From NCBI GenBank assembly GCA_019313105.1, contig JAFDBW010000215.1, positions 1 to 5,925 of the forward strand: 5,925 nt of DNA. Reading direction: 5' to 3'. This document shows positions 5,848-5,925 of the stretch, piece after piece; position 1 is the first letter of the stretch; every line of letters begins with the position of its first letter. The notes beneath the pieces were generated by a model. That model saw nothing but the letters and a program-made list of their open reading frames with translations. It was not told the origin of the DNA and made no database searches. This stretch comes from Deltaproteobacteria bacterium. Its GTDB lineage: Bacteria; Desulfobacterota; Desulfuromonadia; Desulfuromonadales; BM103. A program made the translations under genes and the position numbers.

Positions 5848-5925
5848 ACCCCCCCTCCATACTTCTGTTCCGCAGCAAAAGTGCAGAACTTGCCGGTCGG
5901 ATTACAATCGAAAAGATACCACCAC
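5844..5925 (-). CDS. C-terminal end of an unidentified gene (cut by the window edge)
   Basis: On the minus strand a frame is open from the window edge (first full codon at 5924) through 26 codons to TGA at 5846-5844. Its stop overlaps the regulator ATG as ATGA, a normal operon junction. The tail reads W-W-Y-L-F-D-C-N-P-T-G-K-F-C-T-F and ends E-Q-K-Y-G-G-G-V. The residue mix looks protein-like, and another frame stops at a TAA near 5902. The sequence encoding the final glycines doubles as the ribosome-binding site of the next gene. I do not recognise the family. Such a short open frame could arise by chance, so the overlap is the main support. Confidence 0.45.
   Translation of the reverse strand, partial: WWYLFDCNPTGKFCTFAAEQKYGGGV

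Overview
The window reads as an ordinary chromosomal segment of a Gram-negative bacterium, most likely a deltaproteobacterium of the Desulfuromonas/Geobacter/Pelobacter type. This placement is inference. It rests on the lepA-lepB-(pyrR) order, a REC-PilZ fusion whose PilZ part resembles those common in Geobacteraceae and Myxococcales, a small ferredoxin, and a FAA1-like long-chain acyl-CoA synthetase. No mobile element, CRISPR array, tRNA or rRNA was seen.

Layout. On the minus strand, positions 2774 to 313 hold lepA (ribosome-associated elongation factor 4) followed by lepB (signal peptidase I), joined by a one-base TAATG overlap. Downstream, on the same strand, lies a compact regulatory region (about 27-240). 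It holds a possible lepB terminator, a near-consensus sigma70 promoter, a PyrR-type RNA attenuator (PyrR-binding hairpin, antiterminator, intrinsic terminator), and the first 8 complete codons of a gene with a strong Shine-Dalgarno, which I call pyrR. This is the most informative regulatory element in the window. The hairpin loop and the 3' arm of the terminator share the same GAGAGGT heptamer, so both compete for the same ACCTTTT segment.

Positions 2775-3015 form a divergent promoter region between lepA and a plus-strand AMP-forming acyl-CoA synthetase (3016-4890). That gene converges, with 22 bases between the two stop codons, on a minus-strand cluster: a 60-residue ferredoxin (4913-5095), a broken REC-PilZ response-regulator gene (5148-5847), and the tail of a further gene overlapping the regulator start by ATGA (5844 to the window edge).

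The regulator has two independent lesions (a frameshift near 5633-5640 and an in-frame TAA at 5538-5540). Its receiver also lacks the phospho-acceptor aspartate and its PilZ motif is altered, so it looks like a decaying gene. The ferredoxin is unusual in lacking the second cysteine in both of its cluster motifs (Ser13 and Asp42 instead).

Working together: lepA and lepB serve translation and protein export. The pyr leader would adjust pyrimidine synthesis to UMP/UTP supply. The acyl-CoA synthetase activates fatty acids. The ferredoxin and broken regulator have no pathway that can be assigned from this window.
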